Assembly: GCF_010435915.1 (NCBI RefSeq)
Contig: NZ_JAAFZH010000009.1
Coordinates: 62,001 to 126,000 of the forward strand
DNA: 64,000 bases
Source of the DNA: Spirosoma terrae
Lineage (GTDB): Bacteria; Bacteroidota; Bacteroidia; Cytophagales; Spirosomataceae
Reading direction: 5' to 3'
Below, piece by piece: positions 63,792 to 64,000 of this stretch. The notes under the pieces were generated by a model. It did not search any database, was not told where the DNA came from, and saw only the letters and a program-made list of their open reading frames with translations. Within the stretch, counting starts at the first letter, position 1. Every line of letters begins with the position of its first letter. Made by a program: the position numbers and the translations under genes.

Positions 63792-64000
63792 TGTGTACCT
63801 GTCAGTCATAGGTGAGTAGTCGTTTACGTGATAAAAAATCAGTTGTTGAAGGGTGAAATATAGTTATAAAATAGTCGACATAACTACCATTCATCCAAAT
63901 TACAAAAAAAGCGGCTCAAGCGATCAAAAAGCGCGTTTTACGAATGTTGTACCGTTTACGAAGCCACCTGTTTGATCTTACTCAAATCCAATTCGCCTAT

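Overview
The window is chromosomal DNA from a Bacteroidota bacterium of the order Cytophagales, most like Spirosoma or a close relative. This rests on gene content (full-length SprA, GldF, a SusC/SusD pair, several DUF4199/DUF3108-type families), on promoter-like TAnnTTTG elements, and on moderate GC with very short intergenic gaps. No rRNA, tRNA, CRISPR array, insertion sequence or prophage was seen.

Layout. 1-7.4 kb: end of a lactate-utilisation operon (lutB end, lutC), two AT-rich stretches, a LysM protein with a decayed lytic-transglycosylase domain, a class C beta-lactamase-fold hydrolase, a predicted aminopeptidase and a DUF3108 protein. 7.4-16.5 kb: the most interesting region, a compact minus-strand peptide-export operon read from 15969 down to 7404, with a divergent XRE regulator. 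16.5-25.8 kb: an acyltransferase-like gene and dnaA, then both methylmalonyl-CoA mutase subunits, an S41 peptidase and an F420-reductase-like protein. 25.8-36.3 kb: a TPR membrane protein, a lipoprotein nuclease, a fatty acid desaturase, gnd, and the minus-strand run gcvH, pyrC-like, two DUF4199 genes, gldF, vanZ, preceded by an aldo/keto reductase. 36.4-49 kb: sprA (the type 9 secretion translocon), ruvA, a neutral ceramidase-like protein, two tandem Tat ferritin-like proteins and a DUF4126 protein. 49-59.2 kb: thrA followed by a DUF433/DUF5615 toxin-antitoxin cassette bounded by 33-bp direct repeats, a lipoprotein, an orphan McrB-like ATPase, a zinc-type dehydrogenase between two large inverted repeats, paired Cys-rich lipoproteins, a pseudogene, a PIN-domain toxin-antitoxin pair and a Gfo/Idh/MocA oxidoreductase. 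59.2-64 kb: a SusD/SusC outer-membrane uptake pair.

The peptide operon contains, in transcription order: a 60-residue precursor with a double-glycine leader and a six-cysteine core; a WG-repeat envelope protein; a fusion of a catalytically dead C39-like domain, a VKOR domain and a thioredoxin domain; a C39-peptidase ABC exporter with an unusual insertion; a miniature HlyD-type adaptor lacking the lipoyl and coiled-coil parts; and an outer-membrane TonB-type barrel protein. The spacing is 4-bp overlap to 15 bp except after the precursor, where a hairpin sits. No RiPP-modifying enzyme (radical SAM, YcaO, LanM) is present. The simplest reading is a disulfide-stabilised secreted peptide (bacteriocin or signal) with its own oxidative folding and export machinery and possibly its own outer-membrane receptor. 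That function is inference; the gene parts and layout are seen directly.
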